NCBI GenBank assembly: GCA_013398295.1
Contig: VZSF01008493.1
Coordinates: forward strand, 832,623 to 896,622
Length of the DNA stretch: 64,000 bases
Direction of reading: 5' to 3'
Source of the DNA: Chionis minor
Lineage: Eukaryota > Chordata > Aves > Charadriiformes > Chionididae
Positions within the stretch are counted from its first letter, which is position 1; every line of letters begins with the position of its first letter. Positions 1 to 15,116 of this stretch are shown here, in pieces. The position numbers were made by a program, and so were the translations under genes. The notes under the pieces are model-generated. The model did not search any database, was not told the DNA's origin, and was given only the letters and a program-made list of their open reading frames with translations.

Positions 1-1874
1 TGCAGGATCTATATTTTTTATTTATCTGCTGTGAACCTGAGCAGTTTTCTGTAGGGAAAATGTTGAATGAGAGTGATTACTTCAGGAACAAAAATATAAA
101 ACCATGGAGATCATGTCTAGTGAGTTTTGGTTATTAATTTATAACTTGGCTTCAGGTGTAGTTCCTGGTGAAGTTTGGGAACTTGTCTTTCAGTCTTAAA
201 GGTGATCCTATAGGTGAGTTCAATAATGCAAAGCTCTGGCTAGCTGCTGAGTAGCCAAACAAAAAACGAGCAGTTTGTTGAGTCTGAGTTGCATCCAGTA
301 GTAATAGTGTATTTTGGCTTTTATAAATATAAAATTAATGAAACCTGAATTTTATACATTAAAAAGGTCAAGATGAATAACCTTGTGCCAGGGTTTCCCT
401 GCACCTTGAGGCCACACAGCAGGCTGGATGCAGCATGTTACAGACCACGCAGCAACATCTGCTTGCAGAGCCTGGCTGACAAGGCAATCCAAAGGTCTGC
501 ACTTACAGACACCTGCCATTCACGGTCAATTCAGCATGTGAAGAAAATAATTTCTCTTAATCAAATGCGTAAGTTTTTCCTTCATAATATAACTGAAGCT
601 GAGTGCTGTAAATCTTGCTAAAATCATAATTATGTAGCTGTTGCACTGAGGACTTTAAAAACATATATATTACTTGCACCAAAGCTGTTTATCAAATGCT
701 AAATTTCAGATGACCAAAGCACCTGCAAAAACTAAGCACAGGCAGGTATCTAAAAGAAAATGCACATGGTAAGAACTTGTAATACCTTAATAAGCGAAAT
801 GGCATCACTGCCTGCCTTCCTCAGCTGGGCGGGAGAGATACCCTGCTCTAAATTATCTTTGTGGTGCAGGTTTGAGTGGACAAGTGACTGTACAGTCTCC
901 CCATAACTGCATTTCTCAATGTGTTTTGTTTCTCCAGTCCTGCCACTGCTTTGCAAATGGAATTTCTAGATGATGCTGGAATTTTTTTACCAACTGAAGC
1001 TCTGTGAGCTGTGCTGCTTGTATCTCCAAGGCACAAATAACTGGGAGGTTAGTTGAGCTTAAAGAGCTGACCACTCACCTGGGTGATGACCAGCAAAAGT
1101 CTCTAAACTAGGAATTAAAAAATCTGCCACTCAAGAGAAATCCTAATCAGACAACGTATCTGCTTCTTAAGAGGTGCAATATCAGCATACATGGAGAAGC
1201 AAGTGCTCCTTCCAGGTATACATCTGAAATTCAAGGATGAGAAGAAAATTTGTCTTTTGGGTTTTTTATGAGAATTTAGCAGAAAGAACAGATAATATTT
1301 TTCTGATTTATCAAAAAAAAAAATCTTTCTTTTTTTCTCTTACTTCTACCCCCTTCTTTTTTGTATTTTTAAGTGATACTATGAGGCTCTTTAAACCAAT
1401 TTCATTAGAGTTAATTCCCCCTTCTCCTCAGGCAGCTGCAGCTTTATGTACGAAATTTTTATTATACCCAGAAGCTTTCTGCCTGCTAATAAATAATGGT
1501 GGTAAGTTTTTTTATGAATTTGGCTTCTCATTGCAGCAGAAAGGAAAATAAGTATCTTTTTTTATGCATCTTTAAATTACAGAAATTAAATAGTGTGAAA
1601 ACAGCATTCATTTTACAGAGACGTGGCCAAGTTCAAAAAAAATAAAGTTCTTCGACTTTTGCTGTTAATGATAACTTAGATCATTATTACACAAAAGGTG
1701 TTTAGAATCTTGAAATCGTTCTTACTGCAGACTGGAAAGAGCGGTCAGATGTGTTTTCTGTTCTCACTCCTGAAGGGGGATCCTGTGGGCAGGTCAGCCT
1801 GCGCAGTGCCCCTGGGAGCAGGTGAGCAGCCTCGAAGCAACGCGGGCGGCCAGGGCAGGAGATTTACCTGCGGA

Positions 1875-1896
1875 GGGAGGGAGGGAAGAGGAGGGG
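1875..1896 (+). other. Potential G-quadruplex motif
   Basis: GGGAGGGAGGGAAGAGGAGG followed by GG has four G tracts with loops of 1, 1 and 7 bases. It lies within a locally GC-rich patch of the upstream intron. Confidence 0.6.
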
Positions 1897-4800
1897 ACGT
1901 TAAGGTAGGAGGAATAAGTAGTGTGTGGCCTGAGGCTGGTAATTTGAACTCTTTAAGAGCCTACCTGGCTTTTGAGGATGCATCCCTGTACTGGCTCCAG
2001 GGCAGTCCTTGCTCTGGGGGGGATGTTGAAAACTTGCTGCTCTTTCTCACTGTTCTGCCAATTTATCACAGACACATTGTTTTAGTAAGTCTCAAAATGA
2101 AAGTTGTGGTCCAGCTTCTCGCATTGCTGCTGAACTGCTTCTCACCAACATGAAGCATCGCTCATCTAAAAATACTAACTCGCCTGTGTTTGCCTGATTG
2201 TCTCCTTGTTTTCAAAAATTTGTGAGGACCGCAAGAGGGCTACTCTAACATGCCGTGTTTTGAAATCTGGAATCGTTTCACTTGGCTTCAGTAAATTTAC
2301 AGTTGTAGGGGGAGACATTTCTTTTGGCTGAAGAACATCCTTGAGAATTTCAGGGTATGGCTGCTTTTCTTGAAGAAATTGAGTTAGAGAAGCTCATAAT
2401 TGGAAAGGGATAGCTTTTTAAATAGTCAATATAAATGGAACATAATTAACATTACCTTAATCCCTCTCCCAGGGTTCTTAAAACTACACATGGGAAAGTT
2501 GAATTGAGGATGCATGTCTAAATGTGTCTTAATTAAGTCCAAATAAATTTAACTACTTTAACAGTTAATCCTTTCTCTCTTAACATGAGATTTCACAGTG
2601 TGGAAAGAGTAAACATTTCATTTGTCCATTTTATGTCCACCACACTTCCTGACCGCCATGCTGTGATGGTCCACGATCCCTCCCAGCAGCAGGACTGGGA
2701 AGTGAAGCAGCCACTGGTGGTGCTGGCAGGTGACGAGGGGCCGTGGCTGTACCCCCAGCCCTGACCTTGGCACTCTGTGGGTCTGTTGCAGTGCCGTGCG
2801 TGTGCCTGCTGCTCTGGCTGAGCTACTTGTCTGGCAGTGGGTGGGGGGGGTTTTTAGGCAGGAATAGCAGAAGAGAAGGGTGAAGCTGCGAGTCCTGTCC
2901 CTAAGGCCAGGAGGGGCTGGTGCCCTGTCCCCGCAGCTCCGGGTTGGTACGGCTGCGGGAGGGTGGGCTCCCAGCTGCTGTGCAGGGCTGGCAGCACATG
3001 CTGATTCCAGCTGCAGAGGCTCCTTTTATGTGTCTTTGTATGTGCAAGGCTCTAACTCTCAATTTTTCTATTATTCTGGGATTAGTCCAAAGCTTTATTA
3101 AATTTCTTATATATGATTAAAAGGGGAATTGAAATTACAAGATGAAATCTAAAGCATGCAGAATGGGAAATTTTCATTCTTTATTCTTCATGTGCTCCAG
3201 TTAAAATAATTGAAGCCAAATGCTTCTTCCTCCCTAAAATATTTATTTTATTTTATGCAGGAGGGAGCACCTGCAGAGACAGGTCAGGCTTCCCTAGGTA
3301 GATCCTAGACTAGAAGTTCCCATCAGCACACGGGTGGTGAGTCTTGATTTTCTCTTCCCGTTGTCGGTGGTCCTGCAGCATCCTGACGGCAGAGCCCAGA
3401 GCAGAAGGGAAAGACCCAAAGGGCTCATATACACAAGCAGTTCTGTATTTGAGATGCTCCTGGGCTAATACTGGGATAAGCTTACCCATGATGGCTTGTC
3501 CATCTAAACCCATTACTTCTGCTTCTTGTATGTTAATGGTGTTTCAGACAGAATACCCCAATTTAATCCTCGTCGTATATGGAGTGTGTTTTTAATTCCT
3601 TTTTTAACAACTGTTCTTGGCAATACTCCCCTGTCTTTTTCCCCACTCATTTGTGGACTACTATGTGACTTCCTTAAAGCAGAACGGAAGAATCAGTATT
3701 ATAGAGCCTAATATATTAAAATGTTTTCATGTCGTCTTTAAAATCAAGTCACTGGTAAGAGCTGGTAAGTGCACACGTGAGCAGCATTTGCTGTGACTGG
3801 TTTCCGAATCTTGCTCATATTGCCAGCCATTTTCCAGTACTCATGGGTGCTGTATCTCCTCATCCTGGTTGCACATCTGTGTTGCTAAATGAAAGTAATC
3901 AGACTCAGCATGAAAATTTAATAAGCTGCATTCTGTCATTGGTCATGTGCTCAGTTGTGTATTTGTTTTCTGCCTGCAGAAGTCCTCATTGTCAACCAGA
4001 ACAGCTCCAGTGTTTACAAGCACTGATGTTTATTAGCCTCAAATCACTCTCTGTTGGTGGTATTCTGAAAACAGGCCAGATCTCTGAATTTGCCAGCATA
4101 TTTAGAGGGGTTGATGAAATCCAGGCCCTAGCCTGGGAAGCCATAAAGCTCATGGCCTTCCCCTTCCAGTCTGAAAATTAATACGTTTCAGAAGCAGAAA
4201 GATCCTCAGACGAATTAGTGGCATTTAAGGCTTCTAACTTTAGCACGGTAAAATTTCAAATAATTATGTGCTTTGACTGCATGGCAACTCATGTAGTTAG
4301 TTGCATACACATCCTAAGCAGAGTGTGTCACAGTGTTGAGCCTTGTGGGAGTCCCTATTGCCCTTCCAGGAGAAGCAGAATAAAGACAGAGAAAAATGTG
4401 AGCAAGCTTTGTGTGTGTCCCATTAATATCTTGCTGCAGGAACAAAGTTTTTAAATTCCCAGCACCACTAGTTGGGCCACATTTTAAAAATTACTAAGCT
4501 GTTGTCTGTCTTCTGAAACTTTCTTGTCTTGTCTGCCGGGGTTTCATTTCCCTGCCTGTTTGTGTTGCTGTCTGGCTGGTAACTGGTGGTGGTTTGGCTC
4601 CTGCATGGGAGTCTAGGGAGGTGTAGCGCAGTTCTGCCCCTGCTTGGGTTTATTTGGTGTATTGACCATAGCGGAGTGGTCTGTCACCGTGTGAGTGGTA
4701 GGCTTGGGTTTTAGCTCCTGTTTTATGAGGTTGCTTACTGCTTGGTACCAGTGTGTGTGGTCTTGTGTCCTGTGTGCCTCCCTGCCTCAATTTTTTTGCT

Positions 4801-7800
4801 TCTCAGTGAGACATAGAAACCCACATGAAAAACCTTTTCACCTTCACACTGTGCCTGTATTTCTGTTTGCTCACCCTAAGAAAGGCACAAGTGGCTCAGG
4901 GCACTTCCAAAGGGCTCTTCTTGCTGTGTTGAACCACTTGATGGGTACCTGTAGGGTTTGAGCAGACCACTGCAGAGCAAAGTGAGGGAGACCTGAATTT
5001 CTGATTTGAATGACTTCCAGCTAAGCCTTTCCTTTTGCTTCCCTGAGTTCTACCTCATGTCACCTCTTAATGGAAATTTTTTTTTTTTAGTAGTTCTTAG
5101 TAAAACTCCCATCTCATTCCTACAGGAGATGTTGTAACTGGTGTTCTGCTAATTTCCTGAACGCTTAAAGATGGCTCAAAATGCTGCAGTGAAATTTGTT
5201 CTGGCCCCCATATAAAATTTGAAGCTGTCTCCTGTACCCACGGCTGTGGCTTAATGAGGCTTTGCAGAGCAGCCCAGTGCGTGCTCGCCGTCCTGGGGAG
5301 GAGTGGGTGTGTGAAGCTGCTCGGGATCGCTTCCTCTCTGTAGAGCGGCTCGGAGAGGATTAGAGCACGACACAGCCTGCCCTCAGCCTGGAGGATGCTC
5401 GTGCCGCTCTTCAGAGGTAGGATCCACAGGGAAAGGTGAGGGGTGAAGAGCAACTGGAATGATGGGGAGGGATCAGCAGCCAGCAAGCTGACTGAAACGG
5501 CCGCTCATGGGAGCGTCACCGTGGGCCAGGTACAGCCCTGGCAAAAGGGTAAAAAGATTCCTTGTAAGGAAATAAGATCTCTGTTACATGTCTTGAAACA
5601 AATTATTGCTTTTGCACTGGAGTCTTACTAATTCCATACAGTCTAGTGTGTTGGATGCAGTTTTTTGTATTTTCTTTTATTAATATCAGGAGCTAACATT
5701 TAGTTGGGTGAAGAGTTTCAGCACGCTAATGCACTCAGTCCTGGGCAGTGGTGCATACGTACAAAAGCAAATATATATATATATTATAGCTGTCTACATT
5801 CAAAATGCTGGAGCACAACAGTTAAAGGGGTAGTTAAAGAATTTGAACCAATATATAGATGCTAAAGCAGCTCTATTTCTGAGTCAGGAAGTAGGCTGTA
5901 TTTAGAGAGTCACTCATGGCAGAAGAGGGGTTTGGGCACTGCCCGTTTACATTAGTGTTCTGGAGATCCACTTCTTGTTCATCTTCTTGGCAAACTAGAA
6001 ATTAGGACGCTAATGTCTTTTACAATCAAAAAGTCTGGGCGCTATTGGTTGCTTCCATATATTGCTGAGATCGAATCCACTGAAATGCTTGAGGTATAGG
6101 TGCTGCCCTCTAGCAGGAATTTTCTTTAAAGGAATTTATGGGAATATGCCCCTGCCCACTGCCAGCTCTCTGTTCCTAGAGCCGTAACCGAGGATTGATG
6201 CTGTCAGTTATGTAATGTCTGTTTCAGCAGAAAGCCTTTTTACATGAGCAAATGCATTTTGGCACAGTTTCTCACGTCCTATTGAAAACTCTTGATGTGG
6301 ATTGGAACAATATTTTTCCAGCAGTTTCCTCTCTGCAAATAGAGCCTTATTGGTACTTATGTTCTGCTTAATTATGCTTCACATTTTGGAGCAATCTGCT
6401 CAACTTAAACTCCAGTACTGTGAAATGGAAAGAAGTAATCTTTTGGGTGATACTGTCTCATTTGGATGTGATCTGTAGCATGCATATTTAATAGCAGTGT
6501 TTCACTCCTCAGTTTGTCCTGGACCAAATCAATTTGTACTTTTTCTGGTCTTTGCACAGGTGAGTTGCCATAACATGGTGGTGAGCTGTCCTGTGAACTC
6601 TCCTGTTTGCTGTCATAGGAGGACATTTGCTCCCAGACTCACTCCTACTGGCAATTGCCTTATAGTTCTATGGCAAATTCTATTTCACACACTGCTGTTT
6701 ACAAACAGGATGAGGTGTATGTTAATACACAAAACAAAATCTTCTCTTTTTTTTTTTTTTTATAAATGTGAGCAAACCCACACATGTTTTCGGCTTGGGA
6801 AAATAAATATTTCTATTTAAAAAAAAGAACAAAGAAAGCTTTATTTTAAAAACAAACTGATTTAAAGAAATTTAAAGTTAAGGTAAAAGTAGAAATAATG
6901 GCCAATTTTTATTTTTTTTAATATCTTTGGTATCTTTGGCGTGACATTTCTGTTGTGCAGAATTCCAGTATAGGTTCCTGCCCAGTAATGAAAGTAAAAA
7001 TTTATGGGACTGGGTACCTTAACGAACATTTGTGAGAAACAACACTTGAAAGATTTTCCTAAGTGAAGTTTTCTAAATCACAGTCAAGACTTTGATTTTA
7101 TGGAAAATATCTTCCATTTATTTATTTTCCCAATGTGGAATGCCACCTTTGGAAGAGTTGCATCTCCCGCAAAACAGTCTGTATTCCGAACAGCTTCAGT
7201 GTCTTCTTCAGGAGCTCAGCCCAAGTTGCCCACACACCCAGGGGTGGCTCAGAGACCAGGGACCTTCTGTCCCTCCTGGCACGCTCCTGGCCATGGGACA
7301 CCCCCTGGAAGCACCAGCCCTTGGGCAGTGATGGGCCCGGCATGTTTCGGCTGTCCTCGCTCAGGGGCTGCTGCTGTGGTCGTTCATACCTGCGCCGGCT
7401 TTTACGTGCTCCCACCAGCAGCCTGCGGTGACTGAGCATGGCGGTGCTTCCCGGCACGGCGAGGCTGTGGGTGTGAAGTTCATGCACGCATGTATATACA
7501 CACACACACACATTCTCTCTTCAGGGGAAAAATCCCAGTCCAGAATAAAGAAATCTCAGGTGAGGCTGCAGCTTTGTGGTCCCCTGCAATCACGACCTTA
7601 AACACTGTATACGTGATTGAGAGTGTCTGTATTAATGGTTTTATGTAGTTCAAGCTGTGTTTGGCCTGGCACCGTTGTCTGTTCACCTTCGTCTTCCAAA
7701 TAACTGCTCAGTTCTTGTGTCCGTTCTGCAGCCAGCGCCCAGTGTGTGTAATCCCACCTGTTCACAAAAGGTACCTCTGAGGGGGAAAACAACTTAGTTT

Positions 7801-9756
7801 TTAGACAGTAGTTAAAACCTACCTGCATGCGCAAGTATAAAATTCTATTTTTCCTATAATAACCCAAGGATAACACGTCCTTGAATTTTAGGCACTGAGC
7901 TAATTACTATTTCTGATTGCTTGATTCCCCCACATTATATATTCATTGATGATTGTTCTTCCCAAAAGCCTTTTTCTAACTCAAAGCTAGAGCAAACCAA
8001 TGTTCATGGAAATCGGTGCAGTAATAAATCAGGGACTTGAAGTGTCTGATTTGCTTTTCAATGAGGAAAAAAACATTGGCAGCAATAATTCTTCTCAGAA
8101 TAAGTCTATTTGTAATGCATTGTCTTGGCTCATCAGAGGTTTTTTGATGAACAACCTATTCCAAAAAAGAAAGAAATTTAAGTTCAGTTACTTCATTTAT
8201 AATTCAGAAGTCTCCTATGACTATTTCATTTATTAAGTGCCCTCTGAAGAGTTTTTGATGTTTCTTCAGAAAAAGCATCACAGTTTGATGGTTTTGACAT
8301 ATTCTCATGGTTTTCCCTTTCCCTTGCTGCTTTGGAGTTGAAATCTTGCCTTGGTCCTCGCTCACCTCACATTTCCTAGGCTGGGGGAACCTGCTTAAGG
8401 CCAGTGACCTGCTTCTGCTTTTTTGAGGATATTGCTGCCTTCATATCTTTTATTTGCCTTCTCTTCACCTTACCAAAGCATACTTGGGAAACTTCCAGTT
8501 TAATTTTTTTTCCCCAAGCGGTGATTACTGATCTCTAAACTTTAGTCTAGTAAAAGTATAGTAATATGTTTTAGCTGAGTAGGCATAGTAGGAATTTTCT
8601 GCCAGGCTATTTACCCATTAATAAGAAATGGGTCTTCTGCAAAACTGCTGTTTGCTGGGATGTGGGGCTTTGTGCCCCTTGCTGGAGGCTGGAGCTGCCC
8701 CTCTGCTGCTGCCCGTTGTGGCTTCAGCTATTAGACTGTCAGCAGAAAGGGACATTTCATTGCAGTTAGCCAGATAGTAATTTCACACAAAATAGGATTT
8801 GCATGAACATTTTTCCATTTTCTGTTCCTCATCTCTGCCCAGAACTAGGTGTTTTTTTTAAAAAATAAAATATGAATTATGAGCTTTAACAGTAGATTTC
8901 TTCCTCTACCCAGGTGTGATGGCAGGTGTAACCTCAACTCTGTCCCAGGCTCCCTGTGGGACTCTGAGCAAATGTCCTGACAGCTGTAAACCAAGTGCTC
9001 GTGAGCCAGGGCTGCCCAGGCATGCCACAGCCTTGGCACCCAGGAAAAGCTCTTCTGCTCTACTCTTGAGCGCTCGTTCTTGACAGTTAAAACTGGAAAG
9101 ATGCTCTTTAGGCTTTGTTTCCTGCTGAGATTACAAATTTTAACTATGGGAACGGTCCCTACTATGTATTTCTGCAACGGTGGGGTTCTGACTTCAGGAT
9201 CACTGATAGAACTGACTGAGACCAGGATCAAGTCAAGCTCCAAAAGGGGAATTATTCTCTGTGAGCTCAGCTGGGTGGCACCGAGTTCTCAGCCATGAAC
9301 GTTATTGGTCCCTGTGGTGATGCTCACTGCTATCCAGGTTACATTTTATTTCAGCAGGTAGGCTTGTTATGTTATATTTGTGCATATTAAGAAAGTACCT
9401 AGGACCAAAATTTACTAAAGAGCTGTGTGTTTCTTGGGTATGATGATAGTAGCTCTGGACTGGGAAATATTGCTCACATTGCTGGAGACCAGGATGGGGC
9501 CCTCGAGAGTATCACTCTGTGTTCATCTCGTTCTTATTCTCTTCCCTGCGTTAGATGAATTTTTTGGTCTGACACAAGACAGCCATTCTTAGTGTCACCT
9601 TTTCCAAGAAGAAAATCCTACAAAGTTTGACTAAATTGATAGAAACGAGGAAGTGATTAGGTGAGAATAATGCTGAAAGGCTATTCCCAGGGCACACTGT
9701 GCTAGACTGTGAAGTGCCAAGAACTGCCGTTCTGAATACTGATTTTTTTTTTTTTT

Positions 9757-9757
9757 N
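9757..9757. other. Ambiguous base (N) after poly(T)
   Basis: A single N at the end of a T(14) run, a typical sequencing uncertainty. Two other single Ns are at 11507 and 12732. Confidence 0.95.
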
Positions 9758-12700
9758 GGTACTTGGCTTTAGTTCTGCTGCTAGTTTGCACAGCAAAGGA
9801 TTCTTGCTAGCTGGAGTTCAGAGCCTGCCCCAGATCTGGAGAGAGCCCGATTTTGCAGCGCAGAAATGATTCTGTAATGTGAGCTCTCTTACAGAGCCTG
9901 AGCAGGTGAAAGTCCCTGAAAAGGAGCAAGCCTAGTCACAGAACTAACATGCCTCTGTCATGAATGCGCATATTTATTTTTTTTGGATATCACCCTGGGT
10001 GTCGCAGCTTGCTCTGTGAATTATTACAGACAACTCTGGACAAGTCAGTGGTTTTCCTTTGAAAAGAATAGAGTATAGTAGAAATAGAAGAGTATATATA
10101 TTAGAAATAATAGAGTATATAATAGAGACTATTATGTGGTGTTTCCTAGCTTTTCCCTGGGGTTCACCGTGGTCTGCTCAGGCTGATGCTCGTAAAGTAG
10201 ACTCGGTGTTTTCTGCCCTCTGCTAGCTGGGCTTTTCCCTCTTGTGCTAGCCCTGAGTCTAGCTCTTTTCTGTGATTACTTTTCCCCATGGCTGATTCAT
10301 GGCTCTTTGTGACAAAGCCTTGTGATGATGGAGTATGGCATGAAAGGTGCCTGCTTCCCTGCCTGGGAAGCCACATGCCTGCTTTTCTGGAAAAGGCAAT
10401 AGATACATAGATGTGGATATATAGGTGTGTTCATGGAACACGGCCGTATTAAACCTGATTCATTATACTAGTGCTAAAGTCAAAAGGAATCTCGGCAGCG
10501 TGTACTGACAGTAGCTCTGGGAATACAGTGAAAGAATCTGGTGTGCTCCTTCAGATGAGTCACTGGATTTTTTTTGTTTGTATAATCAAATTCGAGCTTC
10601 CCATCAGTTCTTCCTGTTGGTCGTCTTTTGGCATCATCAATCTCTTATTTTTGGCTGCATTTCTTAGATTCCTCTTTGAATGAAGTACTTGCGAGTGATC
10701 TAGAAGCAAGTACTATTCTTTAAGCACTGCCTAAATATCAGCCTCGGAAAAAAATTTAAGTTTTGGGAGAGTCCTTGCTGTAACTGGAGTAGAACTTTGT
10801 CTTACACAACAGCACAAAACCACAGTACAAAGTCGGGCCGGTTTGTAACAAAGGAGATGCGATAACTGAGTGCTAATGAAGTTGAGGGGACTTTTGTGGA
10901 GTGCTGCGAAAGCGCATCTCGATGTGTAAGCATTATTATTCCAGTTTTACTGATGGGGCTTTACAAATGGCCTTTACTCCTTCCTGTTCTGCTGGAGAGC
11001 TACTGAGGCGTAATTCATTTCTATAGTAGGGCTGGAAATAGATTTGTAAGCAGCTGAATGCTGTGAAATGGCACTGCCTGGTTATAATGCATTATTGCGA
11101 GCAAATAATGCTGCTGATGCTATTGATAATCACAACTAGGAGGTTGAAAGAAGCTATCAGTGCTATCCAGCAACGTAGCTTTTGGGTTGTGTTGCAGTTC
11201 GTGTTAGCTATTCCTCCTTCCGAATACCTGAGCTCTGCAGTCCATGTCCTGCTAAGGGTGTAAGAACTGTTTTGCATAAACTGTTTTGTGTTTCCAGCAA
11301 AATACTGCAAGTTCTGCAAAACTCCTCTTTCAGGGGAATGGTTTATTCTAATGTTTGTTTCTCTGATTTCCCCTAAAGGGCCATAAGTAATTGTGAATTC
11401 TGCTGCGAGACCATTAATGTTCCAGGAGGATTTTCTTGCTGGGCTTGAGGTTTCCTGCTGAAAGGCATCCGAGAAGGGGCAGAGAGTTGGGTTTGGGGAT
11501 TTTTCTNGCAGAAGGGGGGAAGGAGAAGCTTCATCATCTTTCCCCGTGCAATTCTACAGTTTAATTGTAGGTATGACTTATTAAGTGTCACTTAGTGACT
11601 GAAAGGGATCAACTGTGGACTCTTGTCCTTGGATTAATTCTTCAGATGGGCTTTTCCAGGGCCCCTATCAAAACAAAATTGAGTTTGAGAGTTTGAGATA
11701 GAGAACCTCTTCTTCCATGAAGTGTATTACTCATGGTTGGGAAAAAATTGTAGAAACTGAAGCCTGGATTGCTGTCAGGCAGCTAACAAATTTCTTGGAA
11801 ACAGAAGAAAACATTGCAAAACACATAAGCAGTGTTGGCTGTAGTTTGGACACAGCTCTAGGCAGAGCCTTTGCTCTAACTCCAGCCTGGACCCTGAGCT
11901 CTCGAGGTTGAGCACAGTGTGGATGGTTTGCAGCATGGAAAACCATTTTCCTAAAGTGCTTTGTGTGTGTGCTGCTCTGCACGTGGCATCCGTGCCCCTT
12001 GGCACACCCTAGCCTGGCCACCTGCTGGAAAAGGCATTCAAGGAGAGGTTCCAGGGTTTTACTCTGGGGAATGAGCACAGACACCTCCCTAAAGCTGTGT
12101 CCATGCTACCACGTACCTAAGAGACTGCAAGCTGTATACCCATCTGTTCAGCTAAGATTGTATATACTTGGGGGAGATAGCCTTTAATATCCCAACAAAA
12201 TACACAAAATGGAATTAATCTGGGAAAGTGACTGTATGGTAGACTGAGCTGTCTTCTGTGCAGATATGTTTGAAGTTGAAGTGATGCTGAATGTATTCAA
12301 ATTTCATAGTAACAGAGTAAAATGGAAAATGCTGCCAGGTTCCTTGCCCTGTAAAATATGTGTATGGCAGGAAATGTATTTGTTTAACAAACTGTACAAG
12401 ATTATTCAACTATATAAAGTTAGTATGTAAATATTTTTCATTTTTTATTCCTTTGCAGTTGGGAGTTGGTGTGTTAGCAAATGGTACTTCAGTATCTTGT
12501 TTCAATGTTAAGTAATGCGCTGTGTTTCTTACAAAGCACAAAAATAGTCAAGAGTACATTTCTCACTTTCCAGTGTCGGTACTGTCACACAAAGCTTTAT
12601 TTGTGGTGTAAATTGCTGTGTTATGACAATGTAAGGAAATGTGACTTAAACAGTAAGGAGAAACACTGGGAAATGGCTTGCCCTCCACTGCCACTGGGCG

Positions 12701-14121
12701 GGTACTGAGATCTTTATTTTTTATTCCCTCCNGATCACATAATTTGAGGAAGTTTTTCAGCTGACCTAACTAGACCCTGCCAAGGGCAAAGAAGCTTCTA
12801 TTATATTTACTCGTTACCTCTGTAACAGATGTGACATAACTGCAGCACTGTTTTTCCACTGGCTCTATTATCTCTATGAAACAAATTTATTTCTCCCTGA
12901 GGGCAGAGAGGTTGCGCTGGGGCTCCTGTAACTGAGAAAGCAACAGAGCTGGCTGGAAACAATCCTGCAGCTAAGGACCCAAACTCAGTATGTTTGGCAG
13001 TGAAGGGTTTGTGCATAAAGCCATTTTATGTCTGTTCTATTGAGTTCCTTTATATTCACTCTATTAAATAATTAGTCTGGTTTTGAGTCTAAAAAAACTT
13101 CCTTCTGATTTTTTTTTTAAAGCCTTCTTGATAAACAAAAGACCTTGGCAGATGTCCATCTGGCCAGCTCAATGTCCCATCATATCCTGCAGCATTCTAG
13201 TGCTCTGGTTTCCTAAAATTAGGACAAAAAGGAAAATATATTCTTTACGCTGTACCAGAATTCTGCTCTACTACAGGATTGGTTTTTGCATTGAAATAAA
13301 CACTATCTATCTGCCATGTTTATTTTCTCAGATAATTTGAACAAAATCAAAACACTAGCATTGGGGTGTTTATGTCATTCCAATTGTCAGGAAGCCATTA
13401 AAGTCCACCATTGTTCCAATAGTTTCTGAACTTTCAGAAGATTGGGCATGGGCACAAATAAGAAACACTGCCATGCAGACATCACAGGGGAAATCTAATC
13501 ATCTTATTAGCGTGCCACTGCTGAAATAGGATTATGGGGCTGCAAATTCAATTTTTCTTTTCTCCATTTGTCTATCAATGCTTTCCGCATCTTATTTTGG
13601 TACCTGCAAGTTTTGTGTTTGGTTTTCCTTCATCTTTCTTTAGGCTGTGAAGGAAAGAAAGTGTTTTAAGTCAAATTACATGGAAAAATGCGTCTGGATT
13701 TATATGGTTTAAGGAGAGTCTTATATTGGCTTTGTTCCTACAGTTCTGTACCTGGTCAGGTACAGGTGGGCAGTCTCATTCTGCGTGCACAGCCCTGACG
13801 GACTGGATATGGCATTACCTACTGTTTGTAAACAACCCACTAGCATGTTAGAAATAATCCTCAGAAATGCTGAACTGAGTTTCTGCCAATTTTTTTTTTC
13901 CTTTTCATTGATCCATAGTTGTTCAGAAATTGCTCTATTTCATTGCCCAGAGAGTAGCCCATAACCTTGGGGGGCATTGGGGGAAGTGGGGGGAAAAAAT
14001 ATCATAAGAGTCCTCTTGGAAGAGATGACAAATAAGTCCTCAGTAACTGCTTCTGTGTGTTTTAGGAAGAAGTTTTGTAAGTAGTGGCAACGATATTGTA
14101 GTTTCTCCTATTTGTACTATT

Positions 14122-14167
14122 TAATATGCTAGATATATGCATATTAAATGCATATATCTAGATATTA
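14122..14167. repeat. AT-rich inverted repeat, 20-bp arms
   Basis: CTAGATATATGCAT (14129-14142) and ATGCATATATCTAG (14148-14161) are perfect reverse complements around a 5-base loop. The pairing continues after one bulged G (14128) with TAATAT (14122-14127) and ATATTA (14162-14167). The stem is 20 bp with a single bulge. It could extrude as a cruciform or form an RNA hairpin, but it is too AT-rich to resemble a typical microRNA precursor. Confidence 0.85.
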
Positions 14168-15116
14168 GATAAAAGCATATGAATTTGAGGTGATGATTGA
14201 GAAGTTTTCTGTTGAGCTTATTGAAAAAGTGCTATTTTTCAAAAAAGACCAATTTTGTGTTAAATAAAAACTTGATACTGTGAACCAAAACCTCATAATT
14301 TTATCAATCTGGAAGGGAATTAATTTGCGATTGAACCCTTGAAAGCTGACTCTGTGAAGTTTTTCATACAATGAAGAAAAGCGTATTGTTACAAGAAGCT
14401 TTTTTTCTATTTCTCTTTAAGGCCTTTTTTCCTGTATCTGTAAAGAGGAAAAAAGAAAATACTGTTCTATCCAGAAGGTATTATCTACAGTCTAAAGTTT
14501 GGATTACTCACAAGGTTACACAGTACAGAAAAATAGTTCGTCTTTCTCTTTTTTGCAGCACATCTATTGTCTTCTGCTATCTGCTAATCATCTCTCGTGC
14601 ATCTTCATCTTTTCATGCCCAATATTTACAGTGGGCCCTCTCCATGTACTTTAGCTCTTCTTAGTCATTGATTTCACCCTTAGTAAATCCGGGCACTATT
14701 GTCATGCTTTCTCTAATGACTGCATTTACATTTCTTTGTTCTCGTCAATGGAAATTAGTTTGCAGCTAGTGTTAACATGCAAATTTCGAACTACATTTAT
14801 TAGATTTGGAGACTTTTTTCCCTGTCCTCAGGTTACCCAGCAAAGTGGGATTTCCCTTGAAGTGGGTGATTTCATGGCTTAATTTCATTTAACACCTTTT
14901 ACTTCAGCAGGGATTCAAGGCCTCTTTAAGCAACCTGCTCATTCTCTTTATTTGTTGCAAACCTATCTTGGTTGATCAAGAAGGTTAAAAAGTTACGTGA
15001 TTATACTGCGTTTGGTACAGTGGAGTTTACCAAATTTTGCTGATAGTTTTTCGTATGCTTTCAGTAAAGCTCCTAGTATGTCCTGCTCCATCCCTAGTAC
15101 GTGTTGGGGTCTGTGT

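Noticed and set aside
1698..2153. A 151-codon plus-strand open frame in the upstream intron
   Set aside because: It includes a GGGA-rich tract, has no recognisable domain or splice logic, and lies in an intron of KCNIP1.
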